A program made the position numbers and the translations under genes. The notes under the pieces were generated by a model. It saw only the letters and a list, made by a program, of their open reading frames with translations, was not told the origin of the DNA and did no database searches. DNA of 64,000 bases. Source: Ruminococcus sp. GTDB lineage: Bacteria > Bacillota > Clostridia > Oscillospirales > Ruminococcaceae. Within the stretch, counting starts at the first letter, position 1. Every line of letters starts with the position of its first letter. Below, one piece after another: positions 1 through 7,830 of the stretch. The stretch covers positions 1-64,000 of the forward strand of contig JAFUTU010000038.1 of NCBI GenBank assembly GCA_017484095.1, read 5' to 3'.

Positions 1-1
1 A

Positions 2-373
2 TCTATCACCTATGCTGACCTCACAAACTTCTGGGGCTCTATGACAGACTATAATATGGACACTATGGTGTGCTCACCTGCTGCAATGGCAGCTATCCTC
101 GGTCTTCCCGAGATGAAGTACTGCATCGGCGAATATATGTCTGGCGGCACAGTCGAGACACCTTACGGCGTTACTCTCGTAAAGAGCCCTCAGGTAAGCG
201 GTGCTCTCTGCGTAGGCGTTGACAGATCTTCAGCAGGCGAGATGATCTTCGGTACAGATGTCATCATCGACTTTGACCAGCTTATCTCAACTCAGTGCAA
301 GGAGATATCCGCATCTGTGATAGCAGGCTTCAGCAAGCTTTCTGCAGGCGCAGTAAAGGTACTCAAGTCTTAA
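2..373 (+). CDS. Phage major capsid-like protein, C-terminal part (gene starts before the window)
   Basis: The frame is open from base 2 to the stop at 373, so this is the 3' end of a longer gene. The first Met at 41 is internal. The visible 123 residues are hydrophobic/polar with Gly-rich turns. They are followed at once by four short to medium genes with tight spacing or overlaps, which is typical of a phage head-tail module. I infer a major capsid protein from position and general character, not from a decisive motif. It could be another phage structural protein. Confidence 0.45.
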   Translation, partial: SITYADLTNFWGSMTDYNMDTMVCSPAAMAAILGLPEMKYCIGEYMSGGTVETPYGVTLVKSPQVSGALCVGVDRSSAGEMIFGTDVIIDFDQLISTQCKEISASVIAGFSKLSAGAVKVLKS

Positions 374-432
374 TAATTGAACCCGCGGGGAGAGGTCGCC
401 CTCTCCCCTTTACGGGTGAAAGGAGAGAAACA

Positions 433-810
433 ATGATCTCACTCGATCAGAAAACGATAATGGGTGAATTCATCACCCTTGCAGGCATAGAACCTGCCGA
501 CTCAGACGATCTGCAGGAGCTTGTTCTCGAGGCTATGAAAGCAGTATCCCTGCGCGTAGACGAGAGCAGGGTAACACAGGCAGATATACCTACCTGTGAG
601 CACCTTGCCGCCTGTGAAGCAGTTTATGAATATGCTCTTGTGCGCTGTGCAGGCGAACGCCTGATAGTCTCTGCCGACGGCAGGGCAGGTGAGCGCATAG
701 AGTCACTTGCCCGTGTCGAAGCTGCCCAAAAGCTGAGAGACGAAGCCGCTAAAAGGGCAGCACATCTTCTGAAAGAAGATCCCTTTTACTTTGCCTGCAC
801 AAACACTTGA
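433..810 (+). CDS. Putative phage head-tail connector-like protein
   Basis: The product has 125 residues. Start chosen at ATG 433 because AGGAGAG lies at 421-427; a longer frame upstream lacks support. The protein is Ala/Glu-rich, mostly helical in character, with an alternating charged C-terminal helix (RVEAAQKLRDEAAKRAA). Size, helical content and position directly after a capsid-like gene suggest an adaptor or connector of the phage head-tail junction. No specific motif confirms this. It is co-directional with its neighbours and probably in the same operon. Confidence 0.4.
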   Translation: MISLDQKTIMGEFITLAGIEPADSDDLQELVLEAMKAVSLRVDESRVTQADIPTCEHLAACEAVYEYALVRCAGERLIVSADGRAGERIESLARVEAAQKLRDEAAKRAAHLLKEDPFYFACTNT

Positions 811-827
811 CGAAAGGAGACATACCT

Positions 828-1247
828 ATGCATGAAGACCTTAATGCGGCAGTTACCGAGATCATGACCTGTGCATCACAGGCAGGGTTTGAGGCACACC
901 GCGAATTCTTTCCCGATGACCTTATGAAAAAAAGGTCGGTCTATGCAGCTGTAGTTTCCGTCACCTCGCAGAAGGATATCGCAGAATGTCTGGTAGGAGA
1001 TGCTCTGCAAAAGGAGATAGAATCTGTAGTTGAGGTAAAGCTGCTCGGCAAAATGTGCGCTTACAGCGATGCCTATGAGCTGGAGGATATGGGCTCCGAA
1101 CTGTTTGCAGAGCTTGCCTCCTCGGGAGAGCTGTTATCAAGAGTGACAAGCCTTTCTCAGCTGAAACAAAACGGCAGGCTCGGCAGACTTGAGCTCGACA
1201 TAGAGCTGACCCTCAGAACACTTGAGATCAAGGAGGTGTCCCTGTGA
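828..1247 (+). CDS. Putative small phage structural protein (tail-terminator-like position)
   Basis: The product has 139 residues. ATG 828 is preferred over an upstream TTG at 807 because AAAGGAGA sits at 813-820. Its stop overlaps the next gene's GTG start by 4 bases (1244-1247), a sign of translational coupling. The sequence mixes a short helical start with alternating hydrophobic strands. In tailed phages this slot usually holds a head-closure or tail-terminator protein. I recognise no motif, so the role rests on order and size. Confidence 0.4.
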   Translation: MHEDLNAAVTEIMTCASQAGFEAHREFFPDDLMKKRSVYAAVVSVTSQKDIAECLVGDALQKEIESVVEVKLLGKMCAYSDAYELEDMGSELFAELASSGELLSRVTSLSQLKQNGRLGRLELDIELTLRTLEIKEVSL

Positions 1248-1591
1248 AGCAGAACACAAGATATATCCTGACTGCAACAGCCATTGAGACCTCATTCATC
1301 TTTGATACATTCTGTGAGACCTTCGGTACTGCGATGACAGCTGTGCCTGCTTATAACGGCATATTCTGCTCCGTAACGGGCAGAAAGTCATCAAAGATCA
1401 CCCTGACAGGCACCCTTGCTATGGAGCAGCTTGCAGATTACGAAGCTTTAAAAACTGTAACGGGCAGAAAAACTACCTTTGTCATAAATTCGGTTCAGTA
1501 TGAAAACTATGCTCTTGAATCCGTCAAGGCAGAATTTGAATCAGGCTCACTGCTTGGTACGGTGACGGCGGTCATCACGGAGGTGACCTGA
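1244..1591 (+). CDS. Small beta-rich protein of the phage-derived cluster
   Basis: The product has 115 residues and a GTG start overlapping the previous stop, with AAGGAGGTG upstream. The sequence is rich in Thr, Val and Ile in strand-like alternation and has no signal peptide. It ends one base before the next ATG. Beta content and position fit a tail or adaptor component, but no family is recognised. Confidence 0.4.
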   Translation: MKQNTRYILTATAIETSFIFDTFCETFGTAMTAVPAYNGIFCSVTGRKSSKITLTGTLAMEQLADYEALKTVTGRKTTFVINSVQYENYALESVKAEFESGSLLGTVTAVITEVT

Positions 1592-1592
1592 T

Positions 1593-2537
1593 ATGGAAAG
1601 ACAGTCAGTATCCATAAGGTTTATTTATCACAGCGGCACGGTCAAGACGGTCTACAGGATTATAAAGGCAGTTTTCACCAAGGATTATTATTCTCCGTGT
1701 ACTGAACTTTCAGCAAAAGCATATGCAGATGACGCAGTGAGCATAACCCCCTCCGACATCAGGAGGGTTGAGTTTTACATAGGCTCACAGCTGCTGCATA
1801 ACGGCCTGCCTGACACCGTCACAGTAAGGCGTCAGGGAACGGCAACGATAGTATCTGTTGTCAGCAGGGGAGTTACGGTCGCTCTCTGCCAGAGCGAGCC
1901 TGAGCCCGGTATCTGGTCTCGGGCTGACCTTGATGACTGTCTTCGCCGTTCGGGTGCATCGTCTGAGATTACCTGTGAAAGCGGTACGATAACGACAAAC
2001 TATGTAAATATCGCAGAAGGATCTACCTCCTGGGAGGCTATCTCGGCATATGCGTTAAAGGCATACTCGTCCTATCCGTATATCCGTTCGGCTTCTGAGA
2101 TCATGGTCACGAGAAGCACCGAGCATAAGGTGATCTCCGCACCGAGGATATTGAGCATCGACAGAGCACTTAATACGAAAAATCTGCTGTCAGCCCTTTA
2201 TATGCAGGACCTTTCCGGAGATTATACCACTACTGCCTCTGACAGCTATGCCGACAGCCTCGGGATAGTCAGAGAAAAATACCTTCCTCTCGATCAGCAG
2301 TGGCTGCATGATGAGCAGCAGGGTCTGAATATGCGTCTTGCATACAGCAAGCGTGCGAGCAGGGAGTATCGCCTGACATATGTCGGCTATAACGGTGAAG
2401 ACCTTACCGACACAGCCCACATTACCGATCTCGGTTCTTTGTCCACTACCTTTGAGGTAAGCGCCATAAGGATAGAGGTCAGTGCGCTTGGAATAATCAC
2501 AACACTCAGTCACTACACTGACGGCTTTTTTGAGTAA
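1593..2537 (+). CDS. Baseplate hub-like (gpD/gp44-type) phage protein, tentative
   Basis: The product has 314 residues, with ATG one base after the previous stop and an AGGTGA ribosome site at 1581. The N-terminal half holds short strand-rich segments (VTVRRQGTATIVSVVSRGV). The middle has GSTSWEAISAYALKAYSSYP, resembling the T-x-W-E-A-L/I segment seen in late-control-D/Mu gp44 hub proteins. The C-terminal part is strand-rich again. The call of a tail hub or baseplate protein is an inference. If right, the cluster jumps from head genes to a hub without tube or tape-measure genes between. A strong terminator follows. Confidence 0.35.
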   Translation: MERQSVSIRFIYHSGTVKTVYRIIKAVFTKDYYSPCTELSAKAYADDAVSITPSDIRRVEFYIGSQLLHNGLPDTVTVRRQGTATIVSVVSRGVTVALCQSEPEPGIWSRADLDDCLRRSGASSEITCESGTITTNYVNIAEGSTSWEAISAYALKAYSSYPYIRSASEIMVTRSTEHKVISAPRILSIDRALNTKNLLSALYMQDLSGDYTTTASDSYADSLGIVREKYLPLDQQWLHDEQQGLNMRLAYSKRASREYRLTYVGYNGEDLTDTAHITDLGSLSTTFEVSAIRIEVSALGIITTLSHYTDGFFE

Positions 2538-2567
2538 GACTTTATCACAGATCCACGGCATAGCTTT

Positions 2568-2609
2568 GAGCGTATTACATTTACCAAAGTATGTAATACG
2601 CTCTTTTTA
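2568..2609 (+). terminator. Rho-independent terminator after the phage-derived cluster
   Basis: A 13-bp inverted repeat (GAGCGTATTACAT and its complement) brackets a 10-base loop and is followed by CTTTTTAT. Confidence 0.85.
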
Positions 2610-2668
2610 TTTAAAACGACAAAAAACATTCTATCTTTGATCTAATTAAAAAAATCACTTGAAAGGTA

Positions 2669-2697
2669 TTTACAAATCGGCTGAAAAGTGTTAAAAT
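2669..2697 (+). promoter_or_regulatory. Sigma-A promoter for the hemolysin III gene
   Basis: TTTACA at 2669-2674 and TAAAAT at 2692-2697, spacer 17. It lies just after the terminator and 36 bases before the chosen start. Confidence 0.55.
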
Positions 2698-2732
2698 TAT
2701 AATGTATAATTATGCAAAGGGAGAGTTGTGCT

Positions 2733-3392
2733 ATGTCAAAAACAGCTGCAGCGAAAAGATATTCTCTCGGAGAGGAGATATTCAACTCCGTTACCCACGG
2801 CATAGGCGGAGGTCTGTCGATAGCAGGCACCGTTGTGCTTATAGTTTGTGCTGCGATATATTCTAATGCTTGGGGAGTTGTAAGCTCTGCGATATTCGGC
2901 GCTTCGCTTATCATTCTGTACACAATGTCTACCCTTTATCATGCGATAACCAATCCCAAGGCAAAAAGCTTTTTCAGGATAATGGATCATAACACCATAT
3001 TCTTTCTTATAGCAGGCACCTACACCCCGATAACCTTAGTGCCGCTGAGAGGCGCTCTCGGCTGGGTGCTGTTCGGTATTATATGGGCAGCGGCGATAGT
3101 AGGCATCGTATTTACCTCTATTAACCTTGAAAAATTCAGAAAGCCCTCTGTAGTGTGCTATATACTTATGGGCTGGGCGATAATTTTTGCGGTCAAGCCA
3201 ATGCTTGACAATGTGAATGCGCTGTCTCTGTGGTTCATTCTTATAGGAGGTCTTTTCTACACTGTGGGCATAATATTCTATGTTCACAAGGAGAAAAAGT
3301 ACTTCCATTCGATATGGCACCTGTTTACCATAGCAGGAAGTGTGTTCCACTACTTTGCCGTGCTGATGTTTATTATAAAAGATAGATCTTGA
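2733..3392 (+). CDS. Hemolysin III family (PAQR/YqfA-like) membrane protein
   Basis: The product has 219 residues. ATG 2733 is chosen because AAGGGAGAG at 2717-2725 fits it; an upstream ATG at 2712 overlaps that site. The sequence has about seven hydrophobic segments and the family's conserved His positions: STLYHAI, MDHNTIFFLIAGTYTP, and HSIWHLFTIAGSVFHYF near the C-terminus. Hly-III proteins are integral membrane proteins related to PAQR receptors and TrhA; a metal site and a role in membrane energetics are proposed. Monocistronic or followed by the hydrolase 36 bases on. Confidence 0.9.
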   Translation: MSKTAAAKRYSLGEEIFNSVTHGIGGGLSIAGTVVLIVCAAIYSNAWGVVSSAIFGASLIILYTMSTLYHAITNPKAKSFFRIMDHNTIFFLIAGTYTPITLVPLRGALGWVLFGIIWAAAIVGIVFTSINLEKFRKPSVVCYILMGWAIIFAVKPMLDNVNALSLWFILIGGLFYTVGIIFYVHKEKKYFHSIWHLFTIAGSVFHYFAVLMFIIKDRS

Positions 3393-3428
3393 TACCTATA
3401 TTTTATATTCTGATAAGGACAACAGCTT

Positions 3429-4217
3429 ATGAAACTTACACTTGAAACAAACGGCTTTGAGACCGAATATATCCGCTTTGGCAAAGAGGGCGCACAGCCG
3501 ATGCTGGTGCTGCCGGGGCTCAGCCTTTTAAGCGTTCTCACGTTTGAGGAGGGCATAGTCAGTGCCTATGGCTGCTACGCCCGTGACAGAGACGTTATCC
3601 TTCCCGACAGAAGAAAGCAGCTGCCTGACGGCTACACCCTTGACGATATGGCTGATGATACCGCCGATTTTTTAGATGCTCTGGGCATAAAGAATGCCGA
3701 TGTTATGGGAGTGTCTCAGGGCGGTATGATAGCTCAGGTATTAGCCGTAAAGCGTCCTGATCTTGTGAGGTCGCTGGCGCTTTGTTCTACCTCGGCGCGT
3801 CTGCCCGATGAGTCGAAGAAAACTCTTGGCGGCTGGATAACTGCTGCAAAACAGGGCGATGCCGATGAGCTTGTACGCGCCTTTGCAGAGAATGTTTACT
3901 CGCCCGAGTATTACGAGAAATATAAAGCAGGTATACTAGGTATGGCAAGGCTGACAGGCGAAAATGAGCTTGAACGATTTGCTGCCCTTGCAAAAGCAAC
4001 TGAGGGGTTTGACCTTTCAGATAAGCTCAGTGAGATAAAGGCGCCGTCGAAAGTGTTTGCAGGCTCTGAGGACAGGATGTTCGGTACTGAGTGTCAGAGA
4101 GAGCTCTCAGACGGGCTTGGCTGCGAGCTTTGCGTTTTTGGTGGCTACGGCCACGCAGTATATGATGAGATGCAGGGCTTCCACGATAAGGTGAACGAGT
4201 TTTTTCACTCTGTGTGA
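3429..4217 (+). CDS. Alpha/beta-fold hydrolase
   Basis: The product has 262 residues and no signal peptide, so it is cytoplasmic. The nucleophile elbow is GVSQGG (Ser of the catalytic triad). An acidic residue follows in FAGSEDRMFG, and the His is in YGHAVYDE near the C-terminus, giving a complete Ser-Asp/Glu-His triad. Upstream LVLPGLSLL is the strand/oxyanion-loop region. Substrate is not predictable; such enzymes include esterases and C-C hydrolases. It follows the hemolysin III gene by 36 bases and may be co-transcribed. Confidence 0.85.
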   Translation: MKLTLETNGFETEYIRFGKEGAQPMLVLPGLSLLSVLTFEEGIVSAYGCYARDRDVILPDRRKQLPDGYTLDDMADDTADFLDALGIKNADVMGVSQGGMIAQVLAVKRPDLVRSLALCSTSARLPDESKKTLGGWITAAKQGDADELVRAFAENVYSPEYYEKYKAGILGMARLTGENELERFAALAKATEGFDLSDKLSEIKAPSKVFAGSEDRMFGTECQRELSDGLGCELCVFGGYGHAVYDEMQGFHDKVNEFFHSV

Positions 4218-4318
4218 TAAAGATCGGTGTTCGACAAGGCTTTATACTTATTTTTCCGCCGCAGGCGGGAAAGATATACTAAGATCAGTGTTGACAAAAA
4301 CAGAAAGGACGAAAAGAT

Positions 4319-4993
4319 ATGGCAAAAATACTGGTAGTTGACGATGAAGCTAAAATAAGGCTCATAATCAAGGAATATGCGGAATTCGAGGGCTATAAGG
4401 TCACCGAAGCCGAGGACGGTATGGACGCTGTCGAAAAGGTGAGGAATGAGGATTTTGACATCATAGTTATGGATATAATGATGCCGAAGCTCGACGGCTA
4501 TTCCGCCTGCAAGGAGATAAAGAAGATAAAGCAGATACCTGTGATAATGCTCTCTGCCAGAGGTGAGGAGTATGATAAGCTATTCGGCTTTGAGATAGGT
4601 GTCGATGACTATGTAGTAAAGCCCTTCTCCCCTAAGGAGCTCATGGCTAGGATAAAGGCTGTGCTCAACCGTTCACAGGGCTCAAAGCCCGAGGAGGACG
4701 TTATAAGGTACGAAGGCCTTGAGATAAACTTCACAGCGCGTGAGGTAAAGATAGACGGTGAAAGAGTTGCGATGACTCCGAAGGAGTATGACCTGCTGTT
4801 CTATCTAGTCAAGAATATGAACATAGCTTTGTCGAGAGAAAAGCTCCTCGAGGAAGTGTGGGGCTTCGATTTCTACGGCGATGACAGAACAGTGGATACC
4901 CATATAAAAATGCTCAGGAACAGCCTCGGCAGATACAGGAACCTCATCATAACCCTGAGAGGAATGGGATATAAGTTTGAAAAGATCAGATAA
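4319..4993 (+). CDS. OmpR/PhoB-family response regulator
   Basis: The product has 224 residues. The receiver domain (about 1-118) has the acidic pocket (VVDDEA), the phospho-acceptor Asp in VMDIMMPKLDG, the switch residue in MLSARG, and the Lys in VVKPFSP. The C-terminal winged helix (about 130-224) has the typical TPKEYDLLFYL and DDRTVDTHIKMLR segments. Its last 17 bases overlap the kinase start, so the pair is translationally coupled. The signal and regulon are unknown. AGAAAGGACG lies before the ATG. Confidence 0.95.
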   Translation: MAKILVVDDEAKIRLIIKEYAEFEGYKVTEAEDGMDAVEKVRNEDFDIIVMDIMMPKLDGYSACKEIKKIKQIPVIMLSARGEEYDKLFGFEIGVDDYVVKPFSPKELMARIKAVLNRSQGSKPEEDVIRYEGLEINFTAREVKIDGERVAMTPKEYDLLFYLVKNMNIALSREKLLEEVWGFDFYGDDRTVDTHIKMLRNSLGRYRNLIITLRGMGYKFEKIR

Positions 4994-6503
4994 GGCGGAA
5001 AGAAAAACGAAGCTGAAACAGGATCTCAGAGAGGCAAGGGCGGCGGCGCGCTCAAAATGGGGCATACGCACCTATGTGTGGCTCTATTTTATGGTTTTTG
5101 CGTTTATAATACTGCTGCTGCTGTGGCTTTTTCAGTATTTTTTTCTGGAAAAGTACTACGAAGGTGCAAAGATACGAAATATCTCCTCGGCTGCCAAGGA
5201 TATAATAAACGCCTACGGCACCGATGAGCAGGATCCTGTGAACCGTACCCTTGCTTTTGACAATAATCTGTGCATAATAATCACAGACGAAATGACGAAT
5301 GTGCTTGCCTATGAGAATAATCTCGGAAGCTTTTCATTCCTTTCGCAGAACCTTAAGGACGAGTACGGAGTTTATCTTCTTGACCTGATAAACGAGCTAG
5401 AAAGCAGCGATGAGCGCACGGTAGCAAAGATATCGCGCAATGAGAGCTTTAAAAGCCGTGAGATATTCTACTGCACAGCCGTTTATGCGGACGGCTCCGA
5501 CGGGCAGGTGTATCTGTTCATAGAAAGCTCTATCGAACCGATAGACGCTACCGTAAACATCATCAGAGGTCAGCTCATCTATATAACGATAATCCTGTTC
5601 GAGCTCGCTTTCATAGTTACGATATTTATATCAAAGCGTCTTTCCATGCCGATAACCGAGATAACGGAGACTGCCAAGAAATTCGGCGAGGGAGATTACA
5701 GCGTTGAGTTTGACGTAAAGGGCTATTCAGAGATAGAAGAGCTCTCAAACGTGCTTGATAATGCCAAGAACGAGATAAAGAAAGTTTCTGACCTGAGAAA
5801 AGACCTTATAGCGAACGTATCTCACGACCTGAGAACGCCTCTCACTATGGTAAAGGCTTATGCCGAGATGATAAGAGACCTCTCGGGAGATAACCCCGAA
5901 AAGCGCAATGAGCACGTTCAGATAATCATTGATGAGGCGGACAGGCTCTCGGCACTGGTAAATAACCTGCTGGAGCTTTCAAAGCTGGAATCGGGGAACA
6001 TCGAGCTTGAAAGGAAAAACTTCTCGATAAAGCAAAAGCTTGAAGACTGTATGACAAGATATAAGCTGCTGATAGAGAAGGACGGCTATGACATCAGGCT
6101 TGAAACAGACGAGGACAGGCTGGTAAATGCTGACCCTGATAAGCTCGATCAGGTGATCTACAATTTCATAAACAACGCTGTTAATTACAGCGGTGAGAAT
6201 AAAGTCATCAGAGTAAGGCAGATAAATAAGGAGAGCACCGTGCGTATCGAGGTAGAGGACAACGGCAGAGGCATCTCGAAGGAGCTGCTGCCGAAGGTGT
6301 TTGACCGCTACTACCGTGACTCAAAGGTGAAAAGAGATGTCGTAGGAACAGGGCTGGGGCTGTCTATCTGCCAGCAGATACTGAAGCTTCACGGCTTTGC
6401 CTACGGAGTTTCCTCCGAGGAGGGAAAGGGCTCTGTTTTCTGGTTCGAGGCTGATATAGCAAAAGAACCGAAACAGAGAATAGCAATAAGCGAAGAAAAA
6501 TAA
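4977..6503 (+). CDS. Membrane sensor histidine kinase, partner of the preceding regulator
   Basis: The product has 508 residues with a TTG start at 4977 inside the end of the regulator gene. An N-terminal basic region leads to a first membrane segment (about 30-50). An extracytoplasmic sensor domain runs to about 195, then a second membrane segment. HAMP follows around 215-270. The dimerisation helix has the phospho-acceptor His in NVSHDLRTPL. The ATPase domain has the N box (FINNAVNYS), DNGRGIS and GTGLGLSI. All catalytic motifs are intact. The sensor domain is not a recognised type, so the stimulus is unknown. Confidence 0.95.
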   Translation: MKRSDKAERKTKLKQDLREARAAARSKWGIRTYVWLYFMVFAFIILLLLWLFQYFFLEKYYEGAKIRNISSAAKDIINAYGTDEQDPVNRTLAFDNNLCIIITDEMTNVLAYENNLGSFSFLSQNLKDEYGVYLLDLINELESSDERTVAKISRNESFKSREIFYCTAVYADGSDGQVYLFIESSIEPIDATVNIIRGQLIYITIILFELAFIVTIFISKRLSMPITEITETAKKFGEGDYSVEFDVKGYSEIEELSNVLDNAKNEIKKVSDLRKDLIANVSHDLRTPLTMVKAYAEMIRDLSGDNPEKRNEHVQIIIDEADRLSALVNNLLELSKLESGNIELERKNFSIKQKLEDCMTRYKLLIEKDGYDIRLETDEDRLVNADPDKLDQVIYNFINNAVNYSGENKVIRVRQINKESTVRIEVEDNGRGISKELLPKVFDRYYRDSKVKRDVVGTGLGLSICQQILKLHGFAYGVSSEEGKGSVFWFEADIAKEPKQRIAISEEK

Positions 6504-6519
6504 TAGTGAGGAGAATAAG

Positions 6520-7383
6520 ATGTTAAAGATCATAGGTGTGCGCTTCAAAAGCGTAGGGAAGATATATTACTTTGACCCCGATAAGTATGAGCTTGGTGAG
6601 GGAGATAAGGTGATAGTTGAGACCGCAAGGGGAGTTGAATGCGGTGAAGTGGTCATCGTGGACAGAGAGATAGATGAGGAAAAGTTCAGCTCACCTATCA
6701 AAAAGATCATAAGGCCTGCAAATGCGGAGGATATGAAGCAGATAGAGAAAAACCACGAGAAAGAGAAGGAAGCTCTTGCTATCTGCGAGCAGAAGGTGCG
6801 CGACCACAAGCTTAATATGAACCTTATCGACTGTGAGTGTACGTTCGATAACAATAAGCTGCTGTTCTACTTCACTGCGGAAAACAGAGTTGATTTCAGA
6901 GAGCTGGTAAAAGACCTTGCCTCCGTTTTCAGAACAAGGATAGAGCTAAGACAGATAGGCGTCAGGGACGAAGCGAAAATGCTCGGGGGCTTGGGTATCT
7001 GCGGTCAGCCGTTCTGCTGCTCGAGGTTTCTTGGAGAGTTCCAGCCTGTGTCGATAAAAATGGCTAAGGAGCAGGGGCTGTCTCTGAACCCGACCAAGAT
7101 ATCGGGTACCTGCGGAAGACTTATGTGCTGCCTGAAATACGAGCAGGACGCCTACGAGGATCTGTTGAAAAACACCCCGAAGGTCGGCGCTATAGTTAAG
7201 ACTATGGAGGGAAGAGGCGTTGTCGAGGAGGTAAACCTTCTCACAGGAAAGCTCAGGATAAAGATAGAGAAGACAGAGAACGTTATCTCTGTTAAAAAGG
7301 ATGAAGTTGAGGTCATAAGGGACGCTGTCATCAGAGTGGATAAAAATGAGATGAAAGCGCTGAAAAAGCTGGAAGATAAGTAG
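6520..7383 (+). CDS. ricT: RicT/YaaT-like PSP1-domain protein
   Basis: The product has 287 residues. It carries the PSP1 C-terminal domain with a Cys-rich signature: CECTF, then GGLGICGQPFCCSRFL and SGTCGRLMCCLKYEQ. In Bacillus subtilis the RicA-RicF-RicT complex carries iron-sulfur clusters and stimulates RNase Y-dependent mRNA processing, competence, biofilm formation and sporulation. The conserved cysteines fit that. ricA and ricF are not adjacent here. It follows the kinase by 16 bases and probably shares its transcript. Confidence 0.88.
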   Translation: MLKIIGVRFKSVGKIYYFDPDKYELGEGDKVIVETARGVECGEVVIVDREIDEEKFSSPIKKIIRPANAEDMKQIEKNHEKEKEALAICEQKVRDHKLNMNLIDCECTFDNNKLLFYFTAENRVDFRELVKDLASVFRTRIELRQIGVRDEAKMLGGLGICGQPFCCSRFLGEFQPVSIKMAKEQGLSLNPTKISGTCGRLMCCLKYEQDAYEDLLKNTPKVGAIVKTMEGRGVVEEVNLLTGKLRIKIEKTENVISVKKDEVEVIRDAVIRVDKNEMKALKKLEDK

Positions 7384-7455
7384 TTCTGCCGGACGGGTCG
7401 GGCGCTCCTGCCCCCTTGCGGATAGCTGGGTGCTGCTAAACCGTTTGACGGCGCG
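7384..7455 (+). repeat. Intergenic repeat family A, copy 1
   Basis: Starting right after the ricT stop, this stretch shares AGCTGGGTGCTGCTAAACCG with copies at 14854-14936 and (reverse) 20679-20742. Those have AGTTAGGTGTTATTAGATCG and AGTTGGGTGCTGTTAAACTG at the same place. The GC-rich hairpin found at the end of the other copies is not well preserved here. Confidence 0.6.
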
Positions 7456-7488
7456 ACAACGTCGTGTCAACCGCAGGAGGGTAGGTGC

Positions 7489-7605
7489 GGCAGCAAGCTT
7501 ATCACTACTGATCTCAAGGCTGCGGACACCAATGATGACAAAAAAATCAATGCAACTGATCTTTTGGCGATGAAAGCACATATCAAAGGTATGAAGCCGC
7601 TTTAG
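7489..7605 (+). pseudogene. Dockerin C-terminal remnant
   Basis: This frame ends with a second dockerin calcium-binding repeat: AADTNDDKKINATDLLAM then KAHIKGMKPL and stop. It closely matches the last residues of the intact leucine-rich-repeat dockerin gene ending at 12260 (INATDLLKMKAHMKG). No start codon with a ribosome site and no catalytic or signal-peptide portion lies upstream; repeat family A abuts it instead. It is best read as the 3' stub of a dockerin gene lost by deletion or insertion. Confidence 0.7.
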
Positions 7606-7616
7606 TGACCAAAAAA

Positions 7617-7646
7617 ACGCCCAGATACAATATCTGGTGGGTGTTT
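7617..7646 (+). terminator. Hairpin after the dockerin remnant
   Basis: CCAGATA and TATCTGG form a stem with a CAA loop, extended imperfectly outward, followed by a short T-rich tail. It is probably the old terminator of the lost gene. The rest of the gap up to the promoter at 7724 is A+T-rich with nothing recognised. Confidence 0.45.
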
Positions 7647-7723
7647 ATGAAATGGTATTCATCAGGCAAAAAATAGTTATTCAAATTTGTTAAAATTGCT
7701 ATAATAATTATTTAAAAATAATG

Positions 7724-7752
7724 TTGACAAACAAAATAACGTGTGCTATAAT
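7724..7752 (+). promoter_or_regulatory. Consensus sigma-A promoter with extended -10
   Basis: TTGACA at 7724-7729 and TATAAT at 7747-7752, spacer 17 ending in GTGTGC. This is a perfect consensus, implying strong expression of the surface protein at 7831. About 75 bases of leader follow. Confidence 0.9.
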
Positions 7753-7830
7753 GACAATGGTATGTTGGCAGGGTGTATACGTATGCCCTGCCGATGATAC
7801 GAAATTTTAAAGAAAAGGAGAAAAAGTTGT

